Positions 9,019-18,753 of a DNA stretch of 64,000 bases are shown piece after piece; positions within the stretch are counted from its first letter, which is position 1; each line of letters begins with the position of its first letter. Where the stretch lies: NCBI GenBank assembly GCA_016744455.1, contig JADGEI010000008.1:62001-126000 (forward strand). Reading direction: 5' to 3'. This stretch comes from Alcanivoracaceae bacterium (GTDB taxonomy: Bacteria; Pseudomonadota; Gammaproteobacteria; Xanthomonadales; Marinicellaceae). Under the pieces are notes generated by a model, which was not told the DNA's origin, did not search any database, and saw nothing but the letters and a program-made list of their open reading frames with translations. The position numbers were made by a program, and so were the translations under genes.

Positions 9019-10199
9019 TTTTTTAAGAAGTTTTTGGCTGCTACTATTCTGTGTACTTCATCAGCACCATCATAGATGCGTGCTGCACGTTCTTCACGGT
9101 AGAAAAAGGAGAGAACAGTATCATCAGTCATGCCTAATCCGCCGAGTGATTGCAGGCTTCTGTCAACTACACGTTGTACAACATTTGCGGTATGAAATTT
9201 AATTAAAGATACCATATTTTTAGAGGCTTGAAATCCATGTTGTTCAATGCTCCAAGCCGTTTGTAAAACCAATAGTCTTGCTGCGGCTAATTCTGCAAGT
9301 GAATCAGATATTTGAGCTTGCATAAGGGGCTGTTGTGCTAAAACTTGTGTTGAAGAGATTTTACGTTGATTCAGAAATTTTTTACTGATGTTAATTGAAC
9401 GTTCGCCTATACCTAACCAACGCATACAATGTTGGATTCTTCCTGGCCCTAAGCGTTCTTGGGCTAAGGCAAAACCACTTCCAGTTTTACCAATAATATT
9501 TTTTTCAGGCACAATACAATTATTAAATTGTACTTCAGCATGGCTAAAGTATCCTTTTCCTTCGGCACCCATAACGGAAATGTTACGAATGATTTCAAAC
9601 CCTTTTGTGTTAGTAGGTACAATTATCATGCTGGCTCTTTGGTGTTTAGCAGCATTCTTATCAGTTACAACCATGGCAATGGTAAAATCTGCTCCTTCGG
9701 CAGCAGTAGTAAACCACTTTCTACCATTTATGTGCCACATTCCATTTTTTAAGTCTGCTGTGGAGTCCAATAAAGTTGGATTTGATCCAGCTGTATGTGG
9801 TTCAGTCATGGCGAAGCAGCTGCGAATATTTCCTGCAACCAATGGAGTTAGCCAATGTGCTTTTTGCTCATCTGTTCCAAACATATGTAGCAATTCGGCA
9901 TTGCCAGCATCTGGTGCTTGGCAACCAAAAATAAAATGACCTAATGGAGACTGTCCTAGTACTTCTCCAATAAGTGCTAAGTCTACCAAACTTGTGAATG
10001 TACCGCCTGTACTTGTTGGCATATGAGGCGCCCAAAGACCAAGTTTTTTGACTTTTTCACGTAGCTTTTCTAGGGCAGGGAAAAGTTCTTGCCATTGGTG
10101 GTGTAGGAATAAATTTTCTATAGGGTAGACTTCTTGGTGTAAAAATTGATTAATGCTATTAAGTTTTTCCTGTGTTGTTGATTTTATTTTAAAGTCCAT
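9015..10199 (-). CDS. Acyl-CoA dehydrogenase family protein
   Basis: 394-residue FAD-dependent dehydrogenase. Signatures: CFAMTEPHTAGSNPTLL (flavin/substrate loop), WHINGRKWFTTAA, and the C-terminal helical domain with QSLGGLGMTDDTVLSFFYREERAARIYDGADEVHR. It introduces a double bond into an acyl-CoA, passing electrons to ETF. The closest types are ACAD10/11-like proteins, consistent with the neighbouring phosphotransferase. First gene of the minus-strand operon; start overlaps no upstream gene. Confidence 0.88.
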   Translation of the reverse strand: MDFKIKSTTQEKLNSINQFLHQEVYPIENLFLHHQWQELFPALEKLREKVKKLGLWAPHMPTSTGGTFTSLVDLALIGEVLGQSPLGHFIFGCQAPDAGNAELLHMFGTDEQKAHWLTPLVAGNIRSCFAMTEPHTAGSNPTLLDSTADLKNGMWHINGRKWFTTAAEGADFTIAMVVTDKNAAKHQRASMIIVPTNTKGFEIIRNISVMGAEGKGYFSHAEVQFNNCIVPEKNIIGKTGSGFALAQERLGPGRIQHCMRWLGIGERSINISKKFLNQRKISSTQVLAQQPLMQAQISDSLAELAAARLLVLQTAWSIEQHGFQASKNMVSLIKFHTANVVQRVVDRSLQSLGGLGMTDDTVLSFFYREERAARIYDGADEVHRIVAAKNFLKK

Positions 10200-10262
10200 A
10201 ATAATTTCCTATTTGTAAATAGATGTAGTATATTATCGGGCTTAACTAATGTCAATATCGAG

Positions 10263-10272
10263 CGAACGTTCG
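10263..10272. promoter_or_regulatory. Palindromic operator-like site CGAACGTTCG
   Basis: A perfect 10-bp palindrome (within the 18-base stretch ATCGAGCGAACGTTCGAT) lies in the 83-bp gap between the divergent acyl-CoA dehydrogenase and SDR genes, 10 bases before the SDR start. The position suits repression of both directions by the neighbouring TetR-family protein. A near copy (CGAACGTTTG) occurs upstream of aroQ-accBC at 16359-16368. Confidence 0.5.
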
Positions 10273-10282
10273 ATTTTAAAAT

Positions 10283-11098
10283 ATGAAAAAAATATTGGTA
10301 ACTGGTGCAGCAAGTGGCCTGGGTAAGGCGATAGCAAATTTATATGCTAATAAAGGATGGATGGTTTTGGTCGTTGATATTCAAGACCAATTAGGCAATG
10401 CTTTTGTCGATAAAATGGTAGCTGAAGGCAAAAGTGCTGAATACTACCATTGTGATATTGGGCATAAACAAAATTTTGATACACTCTACCAACAAGTAAG
10501 TAGTCAACATGATTGCCTTGATATCCTAATTAATAATGCTGGTATTGCCAGTGCTGGGACTTTGGAAAGTACTACGGAAGAAGAATGGGATAGGCTAATA
10601 CGTTTAGATTTAATGAGTGTCATTCATGGCACTCGTGCCTTGCTTCCTTTGTTAAGAAAATCAAAAGATGCACATATTGTTAGTACAGCTAGTTTTGCAG
10701 GTGTGGCATTAATGCCAGGTATGATGACATATAATGTGGCTAAAGCTGGGGTTATTGCCTTTAGTGAAACATTGCATGGTGAAATGGCATTGCATGGCAT
10801 TGGTGTTAGTGTTGTTTGTCCTGCTTTTTTCCCTACTAATCTTGTTAGCTCAATGAAAGGAGCTTCCGATAAAACCAAAGGTTTCATCAGTAATCAAATG
10901 AATACATCGGGTGTTTCTGCTGAAGATGTGGCAAAAGATATAGCAAAGGCGGTTTATAATAAGACGTTTATGGTCATTAGCCATAAAGATTCTAAGCGGC
11001 AATACTTGATGAAACGATTGTTTCCCAATCTTGTAATGAAGAAAAAAATCAAAATATTCTTGAAATTAATGCAAGGCATAAAAGGAGTGAAAATGTGA
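10283..11098 (+). CDS. Short-chain dehydrogenase/reductase
   Basis: 271-residue NAD(P)-dependent SDR. Cofactor motif TGAASGLGKAIA at residues 7-18, acidic Asp after beta-2 (VVDIQD) favouring NAD, NNAG motif, catalytic Ser (STASFAG) and YNVAK (Tyr and Lys). It probably oxidises or reduces a hydroxyl/keto acyl or lipid substrate. Four-base overlap with the next gene places both in one operon opposite the acyl-CoA dehydrogenase operon. Confidence 0.88.
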   Translation: MKKILVTGAASGLGKAIANLYANKGWMVLVVDIQDQLGNAFVDKMVAEGKSAEYYHCDIGHKQNFDTLYQQVSSQHDCLDILINNAGIASAGTLESTTEEEWDRLIRLDLMSVIHGTRALLPLLRKSKDAHIVSTASFAGVALMPGMMTYNVAKAGVIAFSETLHGEMALHGIGVSVVCPAFFPTNLVSSMKGASDKTKGFISNQMNTSGVSAEDVAKDIAKAVYNKTFMVISHKDSKRQYLMKRLFPNLVMKKKIKIFLKLMQGIKGVKM

Positions 11099-12123
11099 AT
11101 AAGTGGATGATTTATGGTGCAAATGGATACTCTGGAGAATTAATTGCCAGAAAAGCCGTAGAAAAAGGTTTTACACCAATTGTTGCGGGTCGAAATACAG
11201 ATAAAATTACAGCATTAGCAAATGAATTAAATTTGCAGTCACAGGTGTTTGACTTGTCTAATCGCAGTGCGCTTGGCAAACAATTGAAGGATGTAGATTT
11301 GGTTTTACATAGTGCAGGACCATTTTCACAAACCGCTGAGCCTATGATTAAAGCATGCTTAGCAAGTAACACTCATTATTTAGATATTACTGGAGAAATT
11401 GCTGTATTTGAACTAGCTAAATCTTTTCATAAACAAGCCCAAGAAAGTGGAGTGGTTTTGTGTCCTGGGGTTGGTTTTGATGTGATTCCAACAGATTGTT
11501 TGGCTTCTCAATTAAAAGAAATTATGCCTGATGCCACACATTTAGCCTTGGGTTTTGACTCGAAATCAGGTTTTTCGCCAGGGACTGCCAAAACTTCGGT
11601 TGAAGGTTTGTCGCAAGGTGGAAGAGTGAGGAAAGATGGAAAAATCATTCAAGTCCCATTAGCTTATAAAACCAGAAAAATTGATTTTGGTGGCGGTGAA
11701 AAACTTGCTATGACCATACCTTGGGGTGATGTCTCAACTGCGCATTTTACGACCAATATTGCTAATATTGAAGTCTATATTCCAGCTTCGCCAAATTTGG
11801 TAAAAAAACTTAAAAAAATGAATTATATTCGATTTGTGTTGGGTTTTGGGTTTGTACAAAATTTTATGAAGAAACGTATTGAAAAAACTGTAAAAGGGCC
11901 GAGCGAAAAAGCACGAGCTAAGCTCAATACCTATTTATGGGGCGAGGTTAAAAACAACAAGGGAGAAAGCAAGCAACTAAAACTAGAAACATGTAATGGT
12001 TATAGCTTAACTGTTTTGGGTTCATTGAAAATGGTAGAGAATACGCTTGCTACGAAAAAATCAGGTTATTTTACGCCAAGTACGTTGGTCAATAATAAGT
12101 TACTGGAGGATCTTGATTGTTAG
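11095..12123 (+). CDS. Saccharopine-dehydrogenase-like NAD(P)-binding reductase
   Basis: 342-residue protein starting with a Rossmann motif (MIYGANGYSGELIARKA) and containing HSAGPFSQTAEPMIKACLASNTHYLDITGE and the GVGFDVIPTDCLA segment, typical of the saccharopine-dehydrogenase / trans-acting enoyl reductase family. The substrate is likely a lipid or polyketide-type acyl intermediate rather than saccharopine. GTG start overlapping the SDR stop by 4 bases. Confidence 0.8.
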   Translation: MNKWMIYGANGYSGELIARKAVEKGFTPIVAGRNTDKITALANELNLQSQVFDLSNRSALGKQLKDVDLVLHSAGPFSQTAEPMIKACLASNTHYLDITGEIAVFELAKSFHKQAQESGVVLCPGVGFDVIPTDCLASQLKEIMPDATHLALGFDSKSGFSPGTAKTSVEGLSQGGRVRKDGKIIQVPLAYKTRKIDFGGGEKLAMTIPWGDVSTAHFTTNIANIEVYIPASPNLVKKLKKMNYIRFVLGFGFVQNFMKKRIEKTVKGPSEKARAKLNTYLWGEVKNNKGESKQLKLETCNGYSLTVLGSLKMVENTLATKKSGYFTPSTLVNNKLLEDLDC

Positions 12124-12205
12124 AAATAGAGAGGTAACTCTTTTCCTGATTTGAGCAAACTATCTGCTTGTCTCAGTCATTTCAGTCCACTTGTTGGAGT
12201 GTTTT

Positions 12206-12790
12206 TTACTCTAAGCCTTTTGTATGTAACTCTTTCATGGCATTTTCTAGATTGCCATCAATGAGGTCTTTAAGAATATCTAAACCTTTGTCAATAGTTC
12301 GATTTATGCTGATTTCATCATCATTGGATGGTCGGCCAAGTACCCAAGAGGTCACTTTGTTTTTGTGTCCAGGGTGTCCAATTCCCATGCGTAAACGATA
12401 AAAACCATTTTGGCCTGTTGCAGCGATTATATCGCGCAACCCATTGTGACCACCATGTCCACCCCCTTTTTTTAACTTTGCAGTGCCAGCTGGTAAATCT
12501 AATTCATCATAGACAACAAGTATTTCCTCTATATCAATTTTGTAAAAATTTGCTAAGGCGGCAGTAGATTTTCCTGATAAATTAACATAAGTTTGTGGTT
12601 CTAACAACCATATGTCATGGTTGAAAAGCGAGACTTTATTGGCTAGCCCATGGAATTTTTTATTGTCCTTAAGTTCAAACCCATGTTTTGAGCACAATGC
12701 ATCGACAAACCAAAATCCGACATTGTGTCGTGTTTGTTGATATTTTTGGCCTGGATTTCCAAGTCCTACTATAAGTTTAATTGGTTTCAT
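12206..12790 (-). CDS. pth: Peptidyl-tRNA hydrolase
   Basis: 194-residue enzyme that releases peptides from drop-off peptidyl-tRNA. Motifs: IVGLGNPGQKYQQTRHNVGFWFVDAL with catalytic His and Asn, VYDELDLPAGTAKLKKGGGHGGHNGLRDI and RMGIGHPGHK. Length matches the family. It lies downstream of rplY, the common gammaproteobacterial order prs-rplY-pth. Confidence 0.96.
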   Translation of the reverse strand: MKPIKLIVGLGNPGQKYQQTRHNVGFWFVDALCSKHGFELKDNKKFHGLANKVSLFNHDIWLLEPQTYVNLSGKSTAALANFYKIDIEEILVVYDELDLPAGTAKLKKGGGHGGHNGLRDIIAATGQNGFYRLRMGIGHPGHKNKVTSWVLGRPSNDDEISINRTIDKGLDILKDLIDGNLENAMKELHTKGLE

Positions 12791-12849
12791 TTTCTGTAAA
12801 TTGGAGGTTAAATTAAAAAAAACAAGGGTTTAGGTAGTGTTATGATTCA

Positions 12850-12878
12850 AAAAAAAGCCCCAATTTGGGGCTTTTTTT
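12850..12878 (-). terminator. Intrinsic terminator after rplY
   Basis: Stem GCCCCA/TGGGGC with a 3-base loop flanked by A- and T-runs (seven each), giving a strong hairpin with a U-tract on the minus strand (and on the plus strand). It lies between rplY and pth, so pth may depend on read-through or its own promoter. Confidence 0.85.
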
Positions 12879-12898
12879 AATTCGCGAAAAAGACTAAA

Positions 12899-13588
12899 TT
12901 ATTCTTCTTTTTTAGCTTCTTTTTCTTCATCATGAGTAGGAACTTCAGCTGATGGTGCTTCTGCATCGTCAGTTGGTTCTGGATCTTCTTCTTTTTGAAC
13001 ATGTGTAGTTGAGATAACTACGGCATCATAATCGTCTTGACTTTCATCTTCGCCGATGTTAAATGCTGTTAGGCTAACGCCCTTAGGAAGTTTTAGATCA
13101 CTTAAGTGAATCATGTCGCCATCTGCAAATTCGATTAAATCAACTTCAATAAATTCAGGTAAATTAGCAGGTAAACATGAAATTTCAACTTCTGTCATCA
13201 TGTGTGCAATGATAATGCCTTTTTCTTTTCCAGCTGGAGATTCTTCTTCATTTAATGAATGAACTGGGATGCTGATTGTTAACTCAACATTATCATCAAT
13301 ACGCATGAAGTCCATGTGCATAATTACTGGTTTTGATGGGTGGCGTTGCATATCACGTAAAATAACTTTTTGCTTTTTTCCACCAGCTGCTTTAAGCTCT
13401 AAGATACTGGTAAAAAATGATTCCTCTTCAATGTATCTCAATACTTTCAAATGATTTAATGAGATAGAACGAGGGTCTTTGTTTCCACCATATATAATGG
13501 CTGGTACTTTGCTTTCGCGACGTAGGCGGCGGCTCGCACCTTTCCCTAAATCATCGCGCAATTCTGCGTCAATTTTAAATGTAGACAT
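12899..13588 (-). CDS. rplY: 50S ribosomal protein L25/general stress protein Ctc
   Basis: 229-residue long (Ctc-type) L25 that binds 5S rRNA. N-terminal L25 domain (ELRDDLGKGASRRLRRESKVPAIIYGG; HMDFMRID) and C-terminal TL5-like beta domain (GVSLTAFNIGEDE), followed by an acidic disordered tail rich in Glu and Ala. Preceded by a good Shine-Dalgarno (TAGGAGAC). Confidence 0.95.
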   Translation of the reverse strand: MSTFKIDAELRDDLGKGASRRLRRESKVPAIIYGGNKDPRSISLNHLKVLRYIEEESFFTSILELKAAGGKKQKVILRDMQRHPSKPVIMHMDFMRIDDNVELTISIPVHSLNEEESPAGKEKGIIIAHMMTEVEISCLPANLPEFIEVDLIEFADGDMIHLSDLKLPKGVSLTAFNIGEDESQDDYDAVVISTTHVQKEEDPEPTDDAEAPSAEVPTHDEEKEAKKEE

Positions 13589-13673
13589 TTATGTCTCCTA
13601 ATTTTAGTTTAATAATTGTGTTCTGCTTTGCGACCAAGTAGAACGATTAAGTTGAGGTTGATACCTCAAATTA

Positions 13674-14630
13674 TCAGTCAATGTACATTTCGCTGACTGA
13701 TTCTTTATTGGCAATTCTTCTTATGGTTTCAGCTAGCATTTCTGCTACGCTTAATTGCCGAATTTTTTTACATTTTTTCGCTTTTTCGTTCAGGGGTATA
13801 GTGTCAGTAACTACCAATTCTTTTAAACCTGATTCTTCAATATTATTAATGGCATTACCAGATAATATTGGGTGTACACAGTAAGCAATCACCTCTTTGG
13901 CATTTCTTTCTACTAGTGCCGTTGATGCTGCACACAAAGTTCCTGCTGTATCAATCATGTCATCAACTAGAATACATATTTTGTTTTCTATGTCGCCGAT
14001 AATATTCATCACTTTAGCCATGTTGGCTTTAGGGCGACGTTTATCAATTATGGCTAAATCTGCTCCAATCCTTTTGGCAATCGCTCTTGCTCTAACAACT
14101 CCACCTACATCAGGTGATACTACCACCACTTCAGAGGCTTCATATCGGCACCATATATCGGCTAGAGTTAATGGTGAAGCGTAAACATTATCAACAGGAA
14201 TATCAAAAAAACCTTGTATTTGATCTGCATGCAAATCAATAGTTAAGACTCTGTCTGTTCCTACTGCACCAATCATTTTGGCAGCTACCTTTGCTGTTAT
14301 AGGGACTCGTGATGAACGAGGTCTTCTATCTTGTCGAGCATATCCAAAATAAGGCATAACGGCTGTAACTGAGTTACATGATGCCCTTTTAACGGCATCC
14401 ACCATGACTAATAATTCCATAAAATTATCAGCAGTTGGTATGCAGCTTGGTTGGATTATATATACATCCTGTCCGCGAACATTATCAATAATTTCAACAG
14501 CAACTTCTCCATCACTGAAACGTCCAACATAAGCTTTTCCGAGTGGTGTTCCCAAAAATTTTGCAATTTTTTGTGCTAATAAGGGATTGGCATTGCCGGT
14601 AAAGAGTTTAATACTGCTATCAGCTATCAT
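13674..14630 (-). CDS. prs: Ribose-phosphate pyrophosphokinase
   Basis: 318-residue enzyme making PRPP from ribose 5-phosphate and ATP. Signatures: [12 protein letters not shown], the ATP loop [10 protein letters not shown], the flexible loop [17 protein letters not shown] and the PRPP-binding motif [16 protein letters not shown]. Length is normal. It lies in the ispE-tRNA-prs-rplY-pth arrangement common in gammaproteobacteria. Confidence 0.97.
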   Translation of the reverse strand: MIADSSIKLFTGNANPLLAQKIAKFLGTPLGKAYVGRFSDGEVAVEIIDNVRGQDVYIIQPSCIPTADNFMELLVMVDAVKRASCNSVTAVMPYFGYARQDRRPRSSRVPITAKVAAKMIGAVGTDRVLTIDLHADQIQGFFDIPVDNVYASPLTLADIWCRYEASEVVVVSPDVGGVVRARAIAKRIGADLAIIDKRRPKANMAKVMNIIGDIENKICILVDDMIDTAGTLCAASTALVERNAKEVIAYCVHPILSGNAINNIEESGLKELVVTDTIPLNEKAKKCKKIRQLSVAEMLAETIRRIANKESVSEMYID

Positions 14631-14698
14631 GTGTAGTTCAGCTCATTTAGGTAAATGTGGCGCAATTTTATCACAAAACAATATCTTTCATATAAATA

Positions 14699-14727
14699 TG
14701 CCTGCAATTAAACCTAAATTGCAGGCA
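14699..14727 (-). repeat. Hairpin between tRNA-Gln and prs
   Basis: Perfect 11-bp inverted repeat (TGCCTGCAATT / AATTGCAGGCA, 7-base loop) about 10 bases beyond the tRNA 3' end. There is no clear U-tract on the minus strand, so it may act in tRNA 3' processing or partial attenuation rather than as a full terminator. Confidence 0.55.
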
Positions 14728-14736
14728 TTTAAAATA

Positions 14737-14811
14737 TGGCTGGGACGGCAGGGATCGAACCTGCGAATGCTAGAATCAAAATCTAGTGTCTTACCGCTTG
14801 ACGACGTCCCA
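14737..14811 (-). tRNA. tRNA-Gln (anticodon TTG)
   Basis: Reading the minus strand gives a 75-base cloverleaf: acceptor TGGGACG paired with CGTCCCA, D-arm with AAGCGGTAAG, anticodon stem TAGAT/ATCTA-like with loop TTTTGAT (TTG at 14777-14779), T-arm CGCAGGTTCGATCCCTGCG and encoded CCA. The unusual first base T of the acceptor is normal for bacterial tRNA-Gln. Confidence 0.96.
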
Positions 14812-14877
14812 TCAAACAAGGTCGAGTATTATATACATGTTGCAAATTAAATCAAAGCCTATTTTTATTTTTTTCTA

Positions 14878-15678
14878 TTATTTTGATCTACATACTGTCG
14901 TTTTCCATTCTGCCGGACATTTTTGGCAGAATTCGAGGGCTTTGTCTTGGTTGTTGAAGCAAGTAAATAGAGTAGAACCGGTGCCTGACATATAAGTATT
15001 GGTTAGCTTTGATGCTTTTGTGTAAATATTTTTTACCATTGGATAATTAGATAAAACTGGTTGTAAACACGTATTAGTCCAATTTTTCTTGTTGTTTATC
15101 CCATTTATATCTATTGGTTCCTGATTTCTTAGTAGGCTAGAATCTGAAAATACTTTTATTGTAGATATACTTATTTTGGGAAAAATCAAGACAAAATAAA
15201 ATTCTTCTATGCAGTAAGGGGTCAGTTTTTCTCCAACACCTGTTGCCATGGCTGATTGATTTAGAACGAAAACAGGGACGTCAGCCCCTAGAGTTACTGC
15301 TAGTTTTTGTAAGTCATTATTAGATAAATTACACTTCCAAAGTCTATTTAATACGCGTAATGTTGTACCTGCATTAGAGCTACCACCGCCAAGTCCTGAT
15401 CCTTGTGGGATGTTTTTTTCCACATCAATTTTTACGCCATGATTGGTGTTTTTGTATGGCAATAATAATTTTGCAGCTTTGTAAATCAAATTGTGTTCTG
15501 TTGTAAGGGAGCCAAATTCACCATGGATTTCAATAGTGTTATTTTGTGTTGATTCAAATAACATGATATCACCCCAGTTCAGAAGTTGAAAGTAAGTTTG
15601 CAGTAAATGGTAGCCATCGTTTCGCTGGCCTGTTATGCGTAGCATTAGGTTTATTTTGGCAGGGCTTAAGAGTTTCAA
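14878..15678 (-). CDS. ispE: 4-diphosphocytidyl-2-C-methyl-D-erythritol kinase
   Basis: 266-residue GHMP kinase of the MEP isoprenoid pathway. Motifs: SPAKINLMLRITGQRNDGYHLLQTYFQLL at the N-terminus, the ATP loop IPQGSGLGGGSSNAGTTL and the C-terminal GTGSTLFTCF. Overlaps lolB by 4 bases; lolB-ispE-tRNA-prs is a conserved order. Confidence 0.96.
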   Translation of the reverse strand: MKLLSPAKINLMLRITGQRNDGYHLLQTYFQLLNWGDIMLFESTQNNTIEIHGEFGSLTTEHNLIYKAAKLLLPYKNTNHGVKIDVEKNIPQGSGLGGGSSNAGTTLRVLNRLWKCNLSNNDLQKLAVTLGADVPVFVLNQSAMATGVGEKLTPYCIEEFYFVLIFPKISISTIKVFSDSSLLRNQEPIDINGINNKKNWTNTCLQPVLSNYPMVKNIYTKASKLTNTYMSGTGSTLFTCFNNQDKALEFCQKCPAEWKTTVCRSK

Positions 15679-16244
15679 TTAATCACCCATTCATAGATAA
15701 AAAGTTTAACAGAATGAGGTGGTTTGCTCGCTTTGATTTTTTTTGGTAGCCAGCCAACTGAAGTATTGGTCCATTTCTCATAGGTGATTTCCCACCCGTC
15801 ATGAAAAAGGGTGGTTGGTAAAATGGTATGTGTTAACAAAACCTTTTCATCGGTGTAACCTCGAAACCAATTTGATAGCTTGTTCCAAGGAAAGTCCCAG
15901 CCAATTTCGCGATTGAGTAATATTTGGGCATTTAAAGCAGTGCGTTCTCCACTCGAGGAAGAAATTAATTTGGCCTGCTTTGGGGATTCGATTATTTCCC
16001 AACTACCATGGCCCAATGGGGCTTTAAATTTTGCTACATTCAAGTTTTTTTTATTTATCCAATTAACTTTTCCTGAGCCACTGTTTTGCCCGTCGTTAAT
16101 AGCCATTTTGCCAGTAAATGCCCATGAGGTGACATTTCTCCACTGTTGGTAGTTAAGTGTGTTTTGAGGTTTGCGGTTTCTATGACAGGAAGAGAGTAAC
16201 AATGTAATTATGAGGTAATAAAAGAGTTGGTGTTTGATTGACAT
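15675..16244 (-). CDS. lolB: Outer-membrane lipoprotein insertion protein LolB
   Basis: 189-residue lipoprotein. Signal peptide with lipobox LSSC (Cys-20), then the LolB core WAFTGKMAINDGQNSGSGKVNW and later LSNWFRGY. It accepts lipoproteins from LolA and inserts them in the outer membrane. Identity is supported both by motif and by the lolB-ispE overlap. Confidence 0.9.
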   Translation of the reverse strand: MSIKHQLFYYLIITLLLSSCHRNRKPQNTLNYQQWRNVTSWAFTGKMAINDGQNSGSGKVNWINKKNLNVAKFKAPLGHGSWEIIESPKQAKLISSSSGERTALNAQILLNREIGWDFPWNKLSNWFRGYTDEKVLLTHTILPTTLFHDGWEITYEKWTNTSVGWLPKKIKASKPPHSVKLFIYEWVIN

Positions 16245-16358
16245 GGCTTGTTAATGAATTTGATTTTGAGAGTATAGCAATTCTGCAAATGATTTAATAA
16301 CTATTGTTGATCCTGTTTATGTAATAAGTTCATTATGTAAAATAACAACCATTTAAAA

Positions 16359-16368
16359 CGAACGTTTG
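16359..16368. promoter_or_regulatory. CGAACGTTTG, near-copy of the acyl-CoA cluster operator
   Basis: Nine of ten bases match the palindrome CGAACGTTCG that precedes the SDR gene. It lies about 95 bases before aroQ, the first gene of a group leading into accB-accC (fatty acid synthesis). It may be a second site for a fatty-acid-responsive regulator, but short palindromes arise by chance. Confidence 0.3.
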
Positions 16369-16462
16369 AGTCATAAAATAAAAAAGCAAAAAAACACATT
16401 TTTCTAGACATTTAACCATTTATTCTGCACAATCAGTGCTTTTAGTAGCAAGATAAAGTCAA

Positions 16463-16903
16463 ATGTCAGTAAATATTGCCATTTTGAATGGCCCGAACCT
16501 CAATTTGTTGGGGAAAAGGGAACCAGAAATATATGGTTCAACTAGCCTCAATGATATTGAAAAGAATTTAATTGATAGTATCTCAGGTAAAGATATTACG
16601 TTGGATTTCTTTCAATCTAACAAAGAGTATGAGTTAGTGGATAAAATTCAAGCGTTAATAAATAAAGAAGATCAGTTTATTATTATTAATCCTGCTGCTT
16701 TTACACATACCTCAGTTGCTATACGTGATGCATTGCTGGCAACTAAGATACCTTTTATTGAAGTTCACTTGTCAAATATTCATGCTAGAGAAGAGTTTAG
16801 AAAGACTTCTTATTTTGCAGATATAGCCATGGGAACAATTTCAGGCCTGGGTGCAAATGGCTATTTACTTGCTCTGAATCACTTTGTAAGCTTAAGCAAA
16901 TAA
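16463..16903 (+). CDS. aroQ: 3-dehydroquinate dehydratase, type II
   Basis: 146-residue shikimate-pathway enzyme. Motifs: [23 protein letters not shown] with catalytic Tyr and Arg, [31 protein letters not shown] and [18 protein letters not shown]. It converts 3-dehydroquinate to 3-dehydroshikimate. The aroQ-accB-accC order is common in gammaproteobacteria. Confidence 0.97.
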   Translation: MSVNIAILNGPNLNLLGKREPEIYGSTSLNDIEKNLIDSISGKDITLDFFQSNKEYELVDKIQALINKEDQFIIINPAAFTHTSVAIRDALLATKIPFIEVHLSNIHAREEFRKTSYFADIAMGTISGLGANGYLLALNHFVSLSK

Positions 16904-16953
16904 TAAGTAGTATTTAATTGTACTAACTAACCATCTAACATACGGGGACATAC

Positions 16954-17394
16954 GTGGATATAAGAAAAATTAAGAAACTTATTGAGTTATTAGAAAACTC
17001 AACATTAACAGAACTTGAGATAAACGAAGGAGAGGAGTCAGTAAAACTTTCGCGTCAACCTCAATTACAGGCTGTAGCGCATAACGCTGTTTCTCCAGCA
17101 CCCATAGCCTCTGCTCCAGTAGTGGATAACACTGTTACCCCTGTTGATGTTGTCGAAGATGGGAATACGCAAAGATCGCCGATGGTTGGTACTTTTTACA
17201 CATCTTCTTCACCAGAAGCAGGTCCATTTGTGAAAATTGGTCAAAAAGTTAAGGTAGGAGATACGCTGTGCATTGTCGAGGCAATGAAGATGTTTAATCA
17301 GATTGAATCAGAATTCGATGGCACGGTTACCAAGATTTTAGTTGAAAATGGTCAACCAATAGAGTTTGATGAACCTTTGTATGTAATTAGTTAG
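16954..17394 (+). CDS. accB: Biotin carboxyl carrier protein of acetyl-CoA carboxylase
   Basis: 146 residues starting at GTG (GGGGACA upstream). N-terminal helix [23 protein letters not shown], Ala/Pro/Val-rich linker, then the biotinyl domain with [10 protein letters not shown] (Lys is biotinylated). Works with AccC and the AccAD transferase in malonyl-CoA synthesis. Followed by accC after 11 bases. Confidence 0.97.
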   Translation: MDIRKIKKLIELLENSTLTELEINEGEESVKLSRQPQLQAVAHNAVSPAPIASAPVVDNTVTPVDVVEDGNTQRSPMVGTFYTSSSPEAGPFVKIGQKVKVGDTLCIVEAMKMFNQIESEFDGTVTKILVENGQPIEFDEPLYVIS

Positions 17395-17405
17395 GGGCTG
17401 CGATT

Positions 17406-18749
17406 ATGTTTTCAAAAATTGTAATCGCAAATCGTGGCGAAATTGCCTTACGAATATTGCGAGCCTGTCACACCATGGGCGTTAAAACTGTAGCGGTTCA
17501 TTCGACTGCAGATAGAAATCAAAAACATGTTGGAATGGCTGATGAGTCTGTTTGTATTGGACCACCTTCTTCACTTGATAGTTATTTGGATATTCCTAAG
17601 ATTATTGCTGCTGCTGAAGTTACTGACGCTGAAGCTATTCACCCTGGATATGGGTTTTTAGCAGAAAATGCAAATTTTGCTGAAAAAGTAGAAAACTCAG
17701 GTTTTAGTTTTATCGGGCCTAGAGCTGAAACTATTCGACTAATGGGCGACAAAGTGGCTGCTATTGAAGCTATGCGTGCATCAGGCGTTCCATGTGTACC
17801 TGGCTCCGATGGCCCGCTTGATGATGATGTGGAGCGAAATTTAACAATCGCTAAGAAAATAGGATACCCAATAATTATCAAAGCCGCTGCCGGAGGTGGA
17901 GGTAAAGGGATGCGTGTGGTACATACAGAAGCCGCTTTAAATAATGCGATAAAGATGACGCAGACAGAAGCTGCCGCTGCATTTGGTGATGGAACGGTTT
18001 ACATGGAGAAATATTTACAAAACCCTCGCCATATTGAAATCCAGATATTGTCAGATAAATTCGGAAATGCTATTCATTTAGGTGAGCGTGATTGTTCAAT
18101 GCAAAGGCGGCACCAGAAAGTCGTAGAGGAGGCACCGGCACCAGGTATTACTGACCAACAAAGAGAAAAAATTGGAGCCGTTTGTGTTGATGCTTGTAAA
18201 CGTATTAAGTATGAAGGTGCAGGAACTTTTGAATTTTTATATGATGAAGGTGAATTTTATTTCATTGAAATGAATACTAGAATTCAAGTGGAACATCCTG
18301 TGACTGAAGCGATAACAGGAGTAGATTTAATTAAACAGCAATTATTAATTGCTTCAGGTGAAGAGTTAAAAGTTAGACAAAAGCAAATAAAATTATCTGG
18401 TCATGCAATTGAATGCCGAATAAATGCAGAAGATGCTAGAACTTTTATGCCGTCCCCAGGAACAATTGAAATATTTCATGCACCAGGTGGACCGGGTGTG
18501 AGAGTGGATTCTCATGTATATGATGGTTATAAAGTTCCACCCAATTATGATTCTATGATTGGAAAAATAATTGTGCGTGGAGAAGACCGAGAAACGGCTA
18601 TTAAGCGCATGCGTTTAGCATTGGCAGAAACTGTCGTATCAGGTATTAAGACTAATATTGCATTACAGCAGATGATTATGCTTGATCAAGGGTTTGTTTC
18701 AGGTGGCAAAAATATTCATTATTTAGAGAAATTATTGGACAAGGATTAA
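17406..18749 (+). CDS. accC: Biotin carboxylase of acetyl-CoA carboxylase
   Basis: 447-residue ATP-grasp enzyme that carboxylates biotin on AccB. Signatures: [37 protein letters not shown], the ATP-grasp loop [13 protein letters not shown], and [14 protein letters not shown]. Length and motifs are standard. Confidence 0.98.
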   Translation: MFSKIVIANRGEIALRILRACHTMGVKTVAVHSTADRNQKHVGMADESVCIGPPSSLDSYLDIPKIIAAAEVTDAEAIHPGYGFLAENANFAEKVENSGFSFIGPRAETIRLMGDKVAAIEAMRASGVPCVPGSDGPLDDDVERNLTIAKKIGYPIIIKAAAGGGGKGMRVVHTEAALNNAIKMTQTEAAAAFGDGTVYMEKYLQNPRHIEIQILSDKFGNAIHLGERDCSMQRRHQKVVEEAPAPGITDQQREKIGAVCVDACKRIKYEGAGTFEFLYDEGEFYFIEMNTRIQVEHPVTEAITGVDLIKQQLLIASGEELKVRQKQIKLSGHAIECRINAEDARTFMPSPGTIEIFHAPGGPGVRVDSHVYDGYKVPPNYDSMIGKIIVRGEDRETAIKRMRLALAETVVSGIKTNIALQQMIMLDQGFVSGGKNIHYLEKLLDKD

Positions 18750-18753
18750 TACC

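Noticed and set aside
14699..14727. True terminator between tRNA-Gln and prs
   Set aside because: The stem is perfect but no U-run follows on the minus strand; reported as a hairpin only.
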